NCBI GenBank assembly: GCA_963697965.1
Contig: OY969108.1
Location: forward strand, 2,976,001 to 3,040,000
DNA from: JAPLJC01 sp963697965
Lineage (GTDB): Bacteria; Desulfobacterota; Desulfobaccia; Desulfobaccales; 0-14-0-80-60-11
Direction of reading: 5' to 3'
Length of the DNA stretch: 64,000 bases
Shown: positions 1-7,686 of the stretch, one piece after another
How positions within the stretch are numbered: the stretch's first letter is position 1
Layout: each line of letters begins with the position of its first letter
Position numbers and translations under genes: made by a program
Notes under the pieces: model-generated
The model's input: only the letters and a program-made list of their open reading frames with translations
The model's database searches: none
Told to the model about the DNA's origin: nothing

Positions 1-248
1 CAATGCTTGACTACCGCGGACAGGATTGCGGCAATTTCGATCATCCAGGGAATAGGCCCCCAAAAATAACCCAGGAATTTTAAGATTGGGTTAACCTTTT
101 TTTCTTCCAGGGCATTGGGGCCAAATTGGGCCAGACGGTTCTGGGCCTCATCACCGGAGAGTCCCTGAGATGAAGTGGCGAGGGTAGCCCAGAGCTCTTC
201 AGCACTTTGTTGCTGGGCCATGTCACTGGTGATCTCTTGTATAATCAT
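1..248 (-). CDS. P-type (proton-type) ATPase, N-terminal fragment
   Basis: The reverse strand encodes about 82 residues from an ATG at 248 to the window edge, so the gene continues to the left. The fragment has the N-terminal cytosolic layout of P-type ATPases: a helical stretch with GLSGDEAQNRLAQFGPN at residues 29-45, then a basic linker and the start of the first membrane helix (GPIPWMIEIAAILSAVV). This wording is typical of the type III plasma-membrane H+-ATPase group, which pumps protons out at the cost of ATP. A GGAGGG ribosome site lies eight bases before the ATG. The phosphorylation and nucleotide domains are outside the window, so ion specificity is inferred from the N-terminus only. 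Confidence 0.8.
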   Translation of the reverse strand, partial: MIIQEITSDMAQQQSAEELWATLATSSQGLSGDEAQNRLAQFGPNALEEKKVNPILKFLGYFWGPIPWMIEIAAILSAVVKH

Positions 249-556
249 GGACACCACCCTCCTGCCATGCAGATGACATCTTATCAAGACCGCCAGACTC
301 TGTCGGAGGAACGTTTTGACGAGCAGAGATGGTCTGCTCTGCTTTTAATCCAGGATACTTGTGGTCCGAGCAAAGGAAGGTCCTCACAGGTCTGTGCGTT
401 GAGGACCCCTAGGCAAAGTGATGAATAAGGTAGCTCCTTTGCTTCCGGGCAGCGGACGCCGGTCCAGGAGGCCCCGAGGACACTTCTATTATTCTTTGAG
501 TTCGATGGAATGATAAATGTTTAGCATATCACGCTTTGAGATCATAGTGGCAAAGG

Positions 557-582
557 CAGGAGCAGGTCTAAACCCGCTCCTG
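557..582. repeat. GC-rich inverted repeat
   Basis: Arms CAGGAGC and GCTCCTG pair around a short centre that contains GG..CC and TCTAAA. It belongs with the other intergenic palindromes in this window (for example 629-655 and 42535-42559). Confidence 0.5.
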
Positions 583-604
583 GCTTGAGGCAGTTCTCAG
601 CTCA

Positions 605-626
605 GTTCTCGAAACTCGAAACTGAA
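605..626. repeat. 7-bp tandem repeat array (GAAACTC type)
   Basis: Period-7 array built from CGAAACT units. It sits immediately left of the 629-655 palindrome. See the related arrays at 658, 12799, 14378, 36944, 37356 and 62878. Confidence 0.6.
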
Positions 627-628
627 AA

Positions 629-655
629 GGGGGCGACCCAGCGGGGCGCCCCTAC
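629..655. repeat. Palindromic intergenic repeat GGGGCG..CGCCCC type
   Basis: The sequence GGGGCGACCC is followed after a short centre by GGGCGCCCCTAC, an imperfect inverted repeat. The same pattern ending in CCCCTAC occurs at about 21950, 21993, 42535 (opposite orientation) and 62829. It may end the cydAB transcript, but there is no T-run. Confidence 0.6.
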
Positions 656-657
656 AT

Positions 658-683
658 CTCAAAACTCAAAACTCGAAACTCAA
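658..683. repeat. 7-bp tandem repeat array overlapping the cydB stop
   Basis: Units of TCAAAAC and TCGAAAC repeat with period 7. The last unit supplies the TGA stop codon of cydB at 680-682, so the repeat has reached the end of a coding sequence. Confidence 0.6.
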
Positions 684-1708
684 TAGCCCCCTTCCCCGGC
701 CAGGTCCTCCTCTTTGGCCTTATCCTTGAAAAGAAAATGGACCCAGACCTGGTAGGCAATGACGATGGGCACAAAGGTCAGGGCCACCCCCAGCATGATC
801 TTTAAGGTCAGGGGGCTGGAGGCGGAATTGGCGATGGTCAGGCTGTAAGCCGGATCGATACTGGAGGGCAGCAGCCTCGGGAAGAGTCCCACCACCCCGA
901 ACAGGGTAACTCCGGCGATGGTGGCGCAGGAGGCGAACCAGGCCCGCCACCACGCTCCCCGGCGGATAAACAGATAGACCAGGATCAAGGCGGCCACCGC
1001 CAGGGCGGGGATCAACAAGAGGGCCGGGTAACTCCGGTAGTTGTCAAACAGAGTGGTGGCCCGCGAGCTGGCGAACAGAAACAGGGCCGCCACCAGCAAC
1101 AGCGGCCACCACAATCTGGCCGCCATGGCCGCGGCCCGCCTCTTAAGCGGCCCCTCGGTTTTAATCGCCAGCCATAGGGAGCCGTGCACCAGGAAGAGCA
1201 GGAGGAAGAGCACGCCCCCAGCCAGGCCGTAGGGGTTGATCAGGGTGAGCAGGCCCCCCTGGTAAACCCCGGCCCCATCGATGGGCAGGCCCCGAAAGAT
1301 ATTGGCGAAAGCTACTCCTAAAAGCAAGGCCGGCAAGAAGCTGCCGCCAATGAGGCAGCAATCCCAGAGGGTCTTCCAGCCGGGGTGGTCCACTTCATTC
1401 CGGAAGGCAAAGGAGACCCCCCGCAGGATCAGGGCGAACAGGATGAGCATCAAGGCGGAATAGAGGCCGCTGAACATCACCGCGTAAGTGGTGGGGAAGG
1501 CGGCGAAGGTCACCCCGCCGGCGGTGATCAGCCAGACCTCGTTTCCGTCCCAAAAAGGCCCCATGGCCCGGTAGACCAGCTTGCGCTCGGTTTCGCTCTT
1601 GGCCAGGAAGGGCAGCAAGACCCCTGCCCCCAGGTCGAAGCCGTCCAGCATGAAATAGATGGCCCACAGGATTCCCCACAGGAAAAACCAGATGGCTCCC
1701 AGCATCAC
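680..1708 (-). CDS. cydB: Cytochrome bd quinol oxidase subunit II
   Basis: The 342-residue protein is almost entirely membrane helices (eight or nine predictable by eye) and starts WFFLWGILWAIYFMLDGFDLGAGVLLPFL, the CydB family N-terminus. It is the partner of CydA in the quinol oxidase that reduces O2 to water in the inner membrane. It follows cydA directly: the cydA TGA at 1709-1711 abuts GTG at 1706-1708, and ATG at 1703-1705 is an equally good start. In an otherwise anaerobic gene set the likely role is oxygen scavenging and defence, which is inference. The stop codon lies inside a 7-bp repeat array. Confidence 0.93.
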   Translation of the reverse strand: MMLGAIWFFLWGILWAIYFMLDGFDLGAGVLLPFLAKSETERKLVYRAMGPFWDGNEVWLITAGGVTFAAFPTTYAVMFSGLYSALMLILFALILRGVSFAFRNEVDHPGWKTLWDCCLIGGSFLPALLLGVAFANIFRGLPIDGAGVYQGGLLTLINPYGLAGGVLFLLLFLVHGSLWLAIKTEGPLKRRAAAMAARLWWPLLLVAALFLFASSRATTLFDNYRSYPALLLIPALAVAALILVYLFIRRGAWWRAWFASCATIAGVTLFGVVGLFPRLLPSSIDPAYSLTIANSASSPLTLKIMLGVALTFVPIVIAYQVWVHFLFKDKAKEEDLAGEGGY

Positions 1709-3040
1709 TCAACCCTCCCCCCCGGCGGCGGCGGCCGGGGCCGGCTCCGGCCCCCGCCGGGCATGTTTGGCAATCAGATAGAAGGCCACTCCTCCCAACA
1801 GGCCGTAGACCACAATGAAGGCCGCCAACGAGACGGCCACCTGGGAGGCGGCGATGGGAGAGACCGCCGCCCCGGTCCTCATCAACCCGTAAACGATCCA
1901 GGGCTGGCGGCCCACCTCGGTGACTATCCAGCCTGCCTCCAAGGCCACATAGGGGAGCGGTATGGCATAGAGCATCACCTTTAAAAAGCAGGGGCTCGAT
2001 TCCAGCTTATTACGCTTGAACCAACCCACCAGCGTGAGCAGCGCGAAAAGGAAGCCCAGGCCCACCATCACTCGGAAGGCCACGAAGGTCAAGGTCACCG
2101 GGGGCCGGTCCTCCGGCGGGAAGTCCTTGAGCCCCTTAACCGTGGCCTTGGTAGAAGCAAAGGCCAGCAGGCTCAAAACCCCGGGCAGCCGCCCGAACTC
2201 CATCAGGTTGCGCTCGTTCTTCACGTCCGGGATGAGAAACAGAAACTCGGGAGCCTCGGCCCTGGTCTCCCAAAAGGATTCCATGGCCGCCAGCTTGGCG
2301 GGTTGGATCCTGGCCACCTCCTCCGCATGGATATGCCCCTGGAACAGCTCTCCCAGGGAGAAGATCAGGGCCATGCCCAACGCCAGGCGGAAGGATTTGC
2401 TGAAGAAAGTGGTGTGCTGCCGGCGCAGCAGATGGTAGGCGCTGACTCCCATGACGAAGAACCCTGTCAGGATATAAGCCCCAAAGATGGTATGCATAAA
2501 TATCTGGTAGGCGAAGGGCTGGGTGACCACCGCCAGAAAATCATGGAGTTCGGCCCGGCCATTTCTAAGGACGTAGCCCACCGGATGCTGCATCCAGGCA
2601 TTGGCGATCAGAATCCACAGGGCCGAGAGGTTGGAGGCCAGGGCCACCAGCCAGATGCACAGGGCGTGGAGCCGGGGAGAGAGGCGCTTCCAGCCGAAGA
2701 CCCACACGGCCAGGAAGGTCGATTCCAGAAAGAAGGCCAGGGTGGCCTCGATGGCCAGCAGGGAGCCGAAGAGGTCACCCACGTAGCGGGAATACCGGGA
2801 CCAGTTGGTGCCGAATTGGAACTCCAGGGTGATGCCGGTCACCACCCCCACCGCGAAATTGATGACCAGGATCTTCCCCCAGAACCTGGCCATCCGCCGG
2901 TACTCCTCATCCCCGGTCTTGACGTACACCGTCTCCATGATGGCGATCAGGACGGATAGTCCCAGGGTGAGCGGCACAAAGAGAAAATGGAACACGGTGG
3001 CCGCCGCGAACTGCAGGCGGGAGAGCATCAGGACGTCCAT
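1709..3040 (-). CDS. cydA: Cytochrome bd quinol oxidase subunit I
   Basis: The 443-residue membrane protein aligns with CydA along its length. Visible key residues are His18 (high-spin haem ligand in the family), His183 in QIFMHTIFGAYI, Met325 in RVMVGLGF (axial ligands of haem b558) and the GRQPW motif near the C-terminus. It is about 80 residues shorter than E. coli CydA, and most of the difference falls in the quinol-binding Q-loop (about residues 250-320), so it is the short Q-loop form. A GGAGG ribosome site precedes the ATG. It reads as the first gene of a cydAB operon; no CydX or CydDC is in view. Confidence 0.95.
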   Translation of the reverse strand: MDVLMLSRLQFAAATVFHFLFVPLTLGLSVLIAIMETVYVKTGDEEYRRMARFWGKILVINFAVGVVTGITLEFQFGTNWSRYSRYVGDLFGSLLAIEATLAFFLESTFLAVWVFGWKRLSPRLHALCIWLVALASNLSALWILIANAWMQHPVGYVLRNGRAELHDFLAVVTQPFAYQIFMHTIFGAYILTGFFVMGVSAYHLLRRQHTTFFSKSFRLALGMALIFSLGELFQGHIHAEEVARIQPAKLAAMESFWETRAEAPEFLFLIPDVKNERNLMEFGRLPGVLSLLAFASTKATVKGLKDFPPEDRPPVTLTFVAFRVMVGLGFLFALLTLVGWFKRNKLESSPCFLKVMLYAIPLPYVALEAGWIVTEVGRQPWIVYGLMRTGAAVSPIAASQVAVSLAAFIVVYGLLGGVAFYLIAKHARRGPEPAPAAAAGGEG

Positions 3041-3228
3041 GGCGAGCTATCCTCCATTTTCGTATTATCTGAAATCTCTTTTAGGCACGGCTAAGGCCTC
3101 TGGCAAGAGGGAGCAGGACCATTACTGAATAATTATTACTGCTCGGCGTCTGGCGCCACCTAAAAAACCCGGCACCTGCAAATTCCTTGGAGAGAAGATC
3201 TATCCCGGCTCCGCCAACCTGTTTATGG

Positions 3229-3257
3229 TTGACATATTCGGGGACGGCGAGTATGAT
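3229..3257 (+). promoter_or_regulatory. Sigma-70 type promoter of the cobalamin operon
   Basis: TTGACA at 3229-3234 and TATGAT at 3252-3257 are 17 bases apart, close to consensus. The expected start of transcription at about 3264 coincides with the left edge of the riboswitch. Confidence 0.75.
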
Positions 3258-3261
3258 TTCT

Positions 3262-3434
3262 TATCCGAGGCACCCTTCGGGGTTTAATAGGGAAGACGGA
3301 GTGTTAGCCGTCGCGGTCCCGCCGCTGTGACCGGGGACGAACCCTGCACAAAGCCACTGTTCCACTGGAGTGGGACGGGAAGGCGCAGGCATTAGGTCGA
3401 TCCGGGAGCCAGAAGACCTGCCCGGAGGTTCGGA
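3262..3434 (+). promoter_or_regulatory. Cobalamin (AdoCbl-type) riboswitch aptamer
   Basis: The leader contains the conserved blocks of the cobalamin riboswitch in order: TAGGGAAGA near 3289, a GCGGTCCCGCCGCTGTGA block near 3310-3330, AAGCCACTG near 3353, GGGAAGGCGCAGGCATTAGG near 3376-3396, and the B12-box AGCCAGAAGACCTGCC at 3409-3424. It precedes twelve cobalamin genes on the same strand, so ligand-bound RNA is expected to shut the operon down. A terminator with a competing partner strand follows at 3491-3547. Confidence 0.92.
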
Positions 3435-3490
3435 GCTTTTTGGTAAATGGGCCCGGACCCTGGAGACGCCCTGGACGCGCGCCTCCTTCC

Positions 3491-3547
3491 CTTAAGGATT
3501 AAGAAACTGGGTGCATCCTTAAGTCCATTGGACTTAAGGATTTTTTT
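3491..3547 (+). terminator. Riboswitch expression platform: terminator with antiterminator strand
   Basis: A perfect 12-bp stem (3515-3526 with 3530-3541, loop ATT) is followed by a T-run at 3541-3547, a textbook intrinsic terminator. The segment CTTAAGGAT at 3491-3499 is complementary to ATCCTTAAG at 3515-3523, the left arm of the terminator, so it can form an exclusive antiterminator hairpin. This gives a complete transcriptional switch between the aptamer and cbiA. Confidence 0.88.
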
Positions 3548-3778
3548 ATTTAAGGAGAACGCCTGATCAGGTGGCCGCCGGGCGCTGGCTGCCAGGTTCC
3601 CTCGTGATTCCGGGGCCGCTGGTCGGGTTGCGGGCCGAGGCCTGGAGGCCCTGAGGAGTTGGCTGGATTGAAGGATTCTTCCATTTCTGCGCCAGATTCC
3701 CTGGACTCAATAGTGGTTAGCAGCCGGCGGCGGGCCGGCGGGAGCCGTGTTGCTGCGGCCCTCCTGGGGGGACCATAA

Positions 3779-5158
3779 ATGCTGGGCTGCCGCGGCCTGG
3801 TGATCGCCGGCACCCAGAGCGGCGTCGGCAAGACCACCGTCACCCTGGGGCTGCTCTCTGCCCTGCGGCGCCGCGGCCTGGCGGTGCAGCCCTTCAAGGT
3901 AGGTCCCGACTTCATTGACCCGGGGCACCATGGCCGGGCCGCCGGCCGCTGCTCCCGAACGCTCGACGGCTGGATGCTGAGCCGGGAAGCCAACGTGTCC
4001 CTGTTCCGGCGCCACGCCGCCCAGGCCCAGGTGGCCGTGGTGGAGGGGGTTATGGGACTGTTCGACGGCTATGACGGCGCCAGCGAAGCCGGTTCCACCG
4101 CCCAAATGGCCAAGTGGCTGGGTCTGCCGGCCCTCCTGGTGGTGGACGCCCGGGCTATGGCCCGGAGCGCCGCGGCCCTGGTCCAGGGGTTCGCGGCCTT
4201 CGACCCGGAACTGGCGCTGGCCGGGGTAGTCTTCAATCGCGTCGGCGGGGCTGGCCATTGGCAATATCTTCAGGAGGCCATGGAGCGGTTGCCGGACGTG
4301 AAATGCCTGGGCGGCCTGCCCCGGGAACCGGACATAACCATCCCCGAAAGGCACCTAGGTCTGGTCACCTCCGAGGATCATCCTTTGGGAGAAGAATATC
4401 TGGAGCGCCTGGCCGCCTGGGTGGAAGGCCATCTGGACCTGGACCGGCTGTTGGCGTCCCTGCCGCCGCTACCCCAGCCCCCGGCGGCGCCGCCGGCCTC
4501 ACCGCAGCCCCCTCTGGTGCGCCTGGGGGTGGCCCGGGACCGGGCCTTCTGTTTCTATTACCCGGAAAATTTGGAATGGCTGGAGCATTTCGGGGCCGAA
4601 CTGGTGCCGTTTTCCCCGCTGACGGACCCTCAACTGCCCGCCGGCCTCCATGGCCTCTACCTGGGGGGCGGCTACCCCGAGCTCTTTGCCGGGCAGTTGG
4701 CGGCCAATGAGGGGATCAAGCGCACCCTGGCGGAGGCGGCCGCAGGAGGCCTCCCCATTTATGCGGAATGCGGGGGGCTGATGTACCTGTCCCGGGAAAT
4801 CCGGGATCTTCAGGGCCAGAGCCACCCCATGGCCGGCCTGCTCCCCTTCCGGGTCCGCATGCTGCCAAGGCTGAAGGCCCTGGGCTACCGTGAGGTCACC
4901 CTGAGGACCGCCGGTCTGCTGGGTCCGGCGGGCACCAAGGCCCGGGGCCATGAATTCCACTACTCGGAAATAGAGGCGGAAACCGGAGACCTGCCCAGGC
5001 TATACCAGGTTGCCGGCCGCCAGGGAAGCGCGCCGCCACCGGAGGGCTACTCACTGGGCAACGTGCTGGCCAGTTACGTGCACCTCCATTTCAGCAGCAA
5101 CCCGGAAGTGGCCCGCCATCTGGTGGACCATTGCCGCGCTTATAAGGAGAAGATATGA
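3779..5158 (+). CDS. cbiA: Cobyrinate a,c-diamide synthase
   Basis: The 459-residue enzyme amidates the a and c side chains of the corrin ring using glutamine and ATP. It shows the N-terminal P-loop GTQSGVGKTTV (residues 11-21), the DFIDPGHH substrate motif and a C-terminal class I glutamine amidotransferase domain with nucleophile Cys331 in YAECGGLMYL. An in-frame TAA directly before the ATG fixes the earliest start at 3779. It is the first gene after the cobalamin riboswitch and overlaps cbiC by ATGA. Length and both domains match the CbiA/CobB family. Confidence 0.94.
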   Translation: MLGCRGLVIAGTQSGVGKTTVTLGLLSALRRRGLAVQPFKVGPDFIDPGHHGRAAGRCSRTLDGWMLSREANVSLFRRHAAQAQVAVVEGVMGLFDGYDGASEAGSTAQMAKWLGLPALLVVDARAMARSAAALVQGFAAFDPELALAGVVFNRVGGAGHWQYLQEAMERLPDVKCLGGLPREPDITIPERHLGLVTSEDHPLGEEYLERLAAWVEGHLDLDRLLASLPPLPQPPAAPPASPQPPLVRLGVARDRAFCFYYPENLEWLEHFGAELVPFSPLTDPQLPAGLHGLYLGGGYPELFAGQLAANEGIKRTLAEAAAGGLPIYAECGGLMYLSREIRDLQGQSHPMAGLLPFRVRMLPRLKALGYREVTLRTAGLLGPAGTKARGHEFHYSEIEAETGDLPRLYQVAGRQGSAPPPEGYSLGNVLASYVHLHFSSNPEVARHLVDHCRAYKEKI

Positions 5159-5793
5159 GCTGGGAGCCGCGGCTACCCGAAGAGATCGAGGCGGAGAGCT
5201 TTCGCCGCATCGAGGCCCAGGCGGGGGTCCATGAATTTCCGCCGCCGGTCTGGAAGGTGGTGCGGCGGATGATCCACACCAGCGCCGACCTGGATTACCT
5301 CGAGAGCGTCCGGCTGCATCCCCGGGCCCTGGCCGCGGGGGTGGCGGCCCTGCGCCAGGGAGCCCCGCTGGCCACCGATACCCGCATGTTGCTGGCGGGC
5401 GTCTCTAGCGGCCGCTTGAGCCGGCTGGGAGTAACCCCCTTCTGCCTGATGGATGATCCGGAGGTGGCCCGGGAGGCGCGGCGCCAGGGGACCACCCGGG
5501 CGGCCGCGGCCATGGAGGCCGCTCTGCCGCGGCTGGCCGGGGGGATCGTGGCCATCGGCAACGCCCCCACCGCCCTGCTGCGCCTCCTCGAGCTGCTGGC
5601 CGCCGGGGCCCCGGCCCCTGCCCTGGTGGTGGGGCTGCCGGTGGGTTGGGTCAACGCCGCCGAATCCAAGGAGGCCTTGAGCCGCCAGGATTGCCCATTC
5701 ATCACGGCCCTGGGGCCCAAGGGAGGCTCGGCGGTGGCCGCCGCGGTGATTAATGCCCTGGCCATCATGGCCTTAGAGGAGAGCGAGGCATGA
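5155..5793 (+). CDS. cbiC: Precorrin-8X / cobalt-precorrin-8 methylmutase
   Basis: The 212-residue protein moves the C11 methyl group to C12, producing (cobyrinate) hydrogenobyrinate-level corrin. The family catalytic histidine is His41 in MIHTSADLDY, and the DTRMLLAGV and IGNAPTAL motifs and the C-terminal GGSAVAAAVINAL are all present. Both ends show ATGA overlaps, with cbiA upstream and cbiL downstream, so translation is probably coupled through this part of the operon. Confidence 0.94.
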   Translation: MSWEPRLPEEIEAESFRRIEAQAGVHEFPPPVWKVVRRMIHTSADLDYLESVRLHPRALAAGVAALRQGAPLATDTRMLLAGVSSGRLSRLGVTPFCLMDDPEVAREARRQGTTRAAAAMEAALPRLAGGIVAIGNAPTALLRLLELLAAGAPAPALVVGLPVGWVNAAESKEALSRQDCPFITALGPKGGSAVAAAVINALAIMALEESEA

Positions 5794-6512
5794 CCGGGAA
5801 GATCGGTACTCTTTACGGGATCGGCGTGGGACCGGGTGATCCGGATTTGATCACCCTCAAGGCGGTGCAGGTGCTCTCGCACATCCCCCACCTCTTCGCC
5901 TCCGGCTCGACCAAAAACAGCTACAGCCTGGCCATGAACATCGTGCGCCGCCACGTCAACGGCGCCGGGATCGAACGCCTGCCCTTCCCCATGACCCGGG
6001 ACCCCCAGGTTCTGCAAGCGGCCTGGGAGACTAACGCCAGGCGGGTCCTGGAAGTTCTGGCCACGGGGGTGGACGCCGCCTTCGTCACCCTCGGGGACCC
6101 CCTCACCTACTCTACCTTCGGCTACCTCTTAAAGACCTTGAAGCACCTGTGCCCGGAGGTGCGAGTGGTCACCATCCCCGGGATCACCTCATACAGCGCC
6201 GCGGCCGCCCTCACCCAGACCCCCTTGACGGAAGGGGAGGAATCCTTCGTGCTGGTGTCCGGGGCCGAGGGGGCCGCCCGGCTGCGGGAAATGGTGGAGC
6301 ACAGCGACAATATCGTGATGCTGAAAACCTACCGCAACTTTCGGGAGATCTACCGGACCCTGGAGGAAATGGATCTCTTGGACCGGGCCATCTGTATCAG
6401 CCGCTGCGGCCTGGAGGGAGAGACAGTGGTGGAGAACCTGCGAGATTATCACGAACAGCCCTTGCCCTATCTATCCATGATCATTATCAAAAAGAAAGGC
6501 AAAGGTTATTGA
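5790..6512 (+). CDS. cbiL: Precorrin-2 / cobalt-factor II C20-methyltransferase
   Basis: The 240-residue SAM-dependent enzyme methylates C20 of the early corrinoid macrocycle. The N-terminal GIGVGPGDPDLITLKA (residues 10-25), GDPLTYSTFGY in the middle and IPGITSYSAAAA mark the tetrapyrrole methylase fold, and TYSTF is the form usual in CbiL/CobI. It starts within the cbiC stop (ATGA). Its own stop TGA at 6510-6512 overlaps a TTG that probably starts the next gene. Confidence 0.92.
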   Translation: MTGKIGTLYGIGVGPGDPDLITLKAVQVLSHIPHLFASGSTKNSYSLAMNIVRRHVNGAGIERLPFPMTRDPQVLQAAWETNARRVLEVLATGVDAAFVTLGDPLTYSTFGYLLKTLKHLCPEVRVVTIPGITSYSAAAALTQTPLTEGEESFVLVSGAEGAARLREMVEHSDNIVMLKTYRNFREIYRTLEEMDLLDRAICISRCGLEGETVVENLRDYHEQPLPYLSMIIIKKKGKGY

Positions 6513-7567
6513 CTAGCGCTTCTCCAACCGGCAGCGGCTGGGGGGGGTGGCTATTGCTGCTCCTGGTTGGCCTCCTGGTGGCCGCCTACTGGCTGGGCCT
6601 CTGGCCCGAGGCGCATCAGCTCTCTGCCCACAAGCTTTACCGGCAACTGGCTTGGCCCCTGCTGCGGCTGTTGCTTTACCTGGGGGTGGGCCTGCTGCTG
6701 GGGCAGGCCATCGAGTCCCTGGGCTGGGCCGCCAAGTTGGGAAGCTGGGCCGGGCCGCTGCTGCGCTGGGGCCACCTCCGCAAGGAATGCGGGGCCAGTT
6801 TCACTGCCGCTTTTTTCTCCGGAATACTGGCCAACACCATGCTGGTCACCCTTTACCAGGAAGGCCGCATCGGCCGCCGGGAGCTGACCATTACCTATCT
6901 GCTCAACAGCGCCTTGCCGGTCTTTTTGCTGCACTTGCCCACCACTTTTTTTATCATTTTGCCTCTGACCCGGCAGGCGGGCTTGATTTACCTGGGGCTG
7001 ACCCTGAGCGCCGCGGTGCTCCGCAGCGCCCTTCTCATGGTCTATTCCCGCTGGCGGCTGCCGGCCGAGAGTGGGGACGAGTTGGCGGCGGCCGTGCCGG
7101 ACCCCGGGAAAAAGGAGGGGTTGCGCCGGGAAATCTGGCAAAAGTTTCAGCGGCGGTTTTTCCGGGTGGTCCTCTTCACCATGCCCATTTATGTGCTGAT
7201 CTTCGCGCTCAACGATTGGGGGATGTTCAAGTGGCTTGAGGGGGCGGCCGCCAGCCACGTCTCCCTGGGCCTCCTGCCTATGAAGGCGGCCAGCGTGGTA
7301 ATGTTCAGCGTGGCGGCGGAATTCACTTCGGGGATGGCGGCGGCGGGAGCCTTTCTGCAGGCCGGGGCCCTGACGGTGCCCCAAACGGTGATAGCCCTGG
7401 TCCTGGGGAACATCGTGGCCACCCCCGTACGAGCCTTGCGCCACCAATTGGCCACCAACGTGGGGATCTTTTCCCCCAAGATGGGAACCGAGCTGCTGGT
7501 CTTGGGCCAGGGCCTGCGGCTCCTGAGCCTGGTTGCGGTGGCCGCGCCCTATGCCGTCTGGGCGTGA
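6509..7567 (+). CDS. Membrane protein with nucleoside-recognition (Gate) domain, function unknown
   Basis: The 352-residue protein has about eight hydrophobic segments and a Gate/nucleoside-recognition pattern (FSGILANTMLVTLYQEGRI and later SVAAEFTSGMAAAGAFLQAG). The open frame extends left inside cbiL, but only the part after TTG at 6509 looks like protein. That TTG overlaps the cbiL stop as TTGA, and a purine-rich AAAGG lies just upstream. Its position inside a cobalamin operon suggests a transport role linked to cobalt or corrinoids, but this is inference; no metal-binding signature is evident. Spore-maturation-type permeases share this domain. Confidence 0.75.
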   Translation: MTSASPTGSGWGGWLLLLLVGLLVAAYWLGLWPEAHQLSAHKLYRQLAWPLLRLLLYLGVGLLLGQAIESLGWAAKLGSWAGPLLRWGHLRKECGASFTAAFFSGILANTMLVTLYQEGRIGRRELTITYLLNSALPVFLLHLPTTFFIILPLTRQAGLIYLGLTLSAAVLRSALLMVYSRWRLPAESGDELAAAVPDPGKKEGLRREIWQKFQRRFFRVVLFTMPIYVLIFALNDWGMFKWLEGAAASHVSLGLLPMKAASVVMFSVAAEFTSGMAAAGAFLQAGALTVPQTVIALVLGNIVATPVRALRHQLATNVGIFSPKMGTELLVLGQGLRLLSLVAVAAPYAVWA

Positions 7568-7586
7568 GGCGGCGAGTAAGTCCAGG

Positions 7587-7673
7587 TAGCCTAGGCGTCC
7601 CGCCTGTGTAAGTTAAGTTGGCAGTTCAGTTCCCACAGGCCTGAGGCCTATGCTACCGGACGCCTATGCTACC
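7587..7673. repeat. Inverted/direct repeat GCCTATGCTACC family
   Basis: GGTAGCCTAGGC followed by GCCTGTG near 7587-7610 is matched in reverse by CACAGGC and GCCTATGCTACC at 7634-7656, and GCCTATGCTACC recurs at 7662-7673. The ATG inside the last copy (7666) is in frame with cbiD, so a start there may be an accident of the repeat. Confidence 0.55.
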
Positions 7674-7686
7674 TATCCATGAGATT

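Larger units (their letters stand above)
249..679. other. Intergenic gap with repeats, no gene recognised
   Basis: This stretch lies between the ATPase start and the end of cydB. It holds a palindrome at 557-582 (arms CAGGAGC and GCTCCTG) and, at its right end, two 7-bp repeat arrays around a second palindrome. A 73-codon plus-strand frame at 207-428 overlaps the ATPase coding region antisense and resembles no family, so I do not call it. Confidence 0.5.

Noticed and set aside
207..428. 73-codon plus-strand ORF at the left edge
   Set aside because: Overlaps the convincing P-type ATPase start antisense and has no recognisable features.
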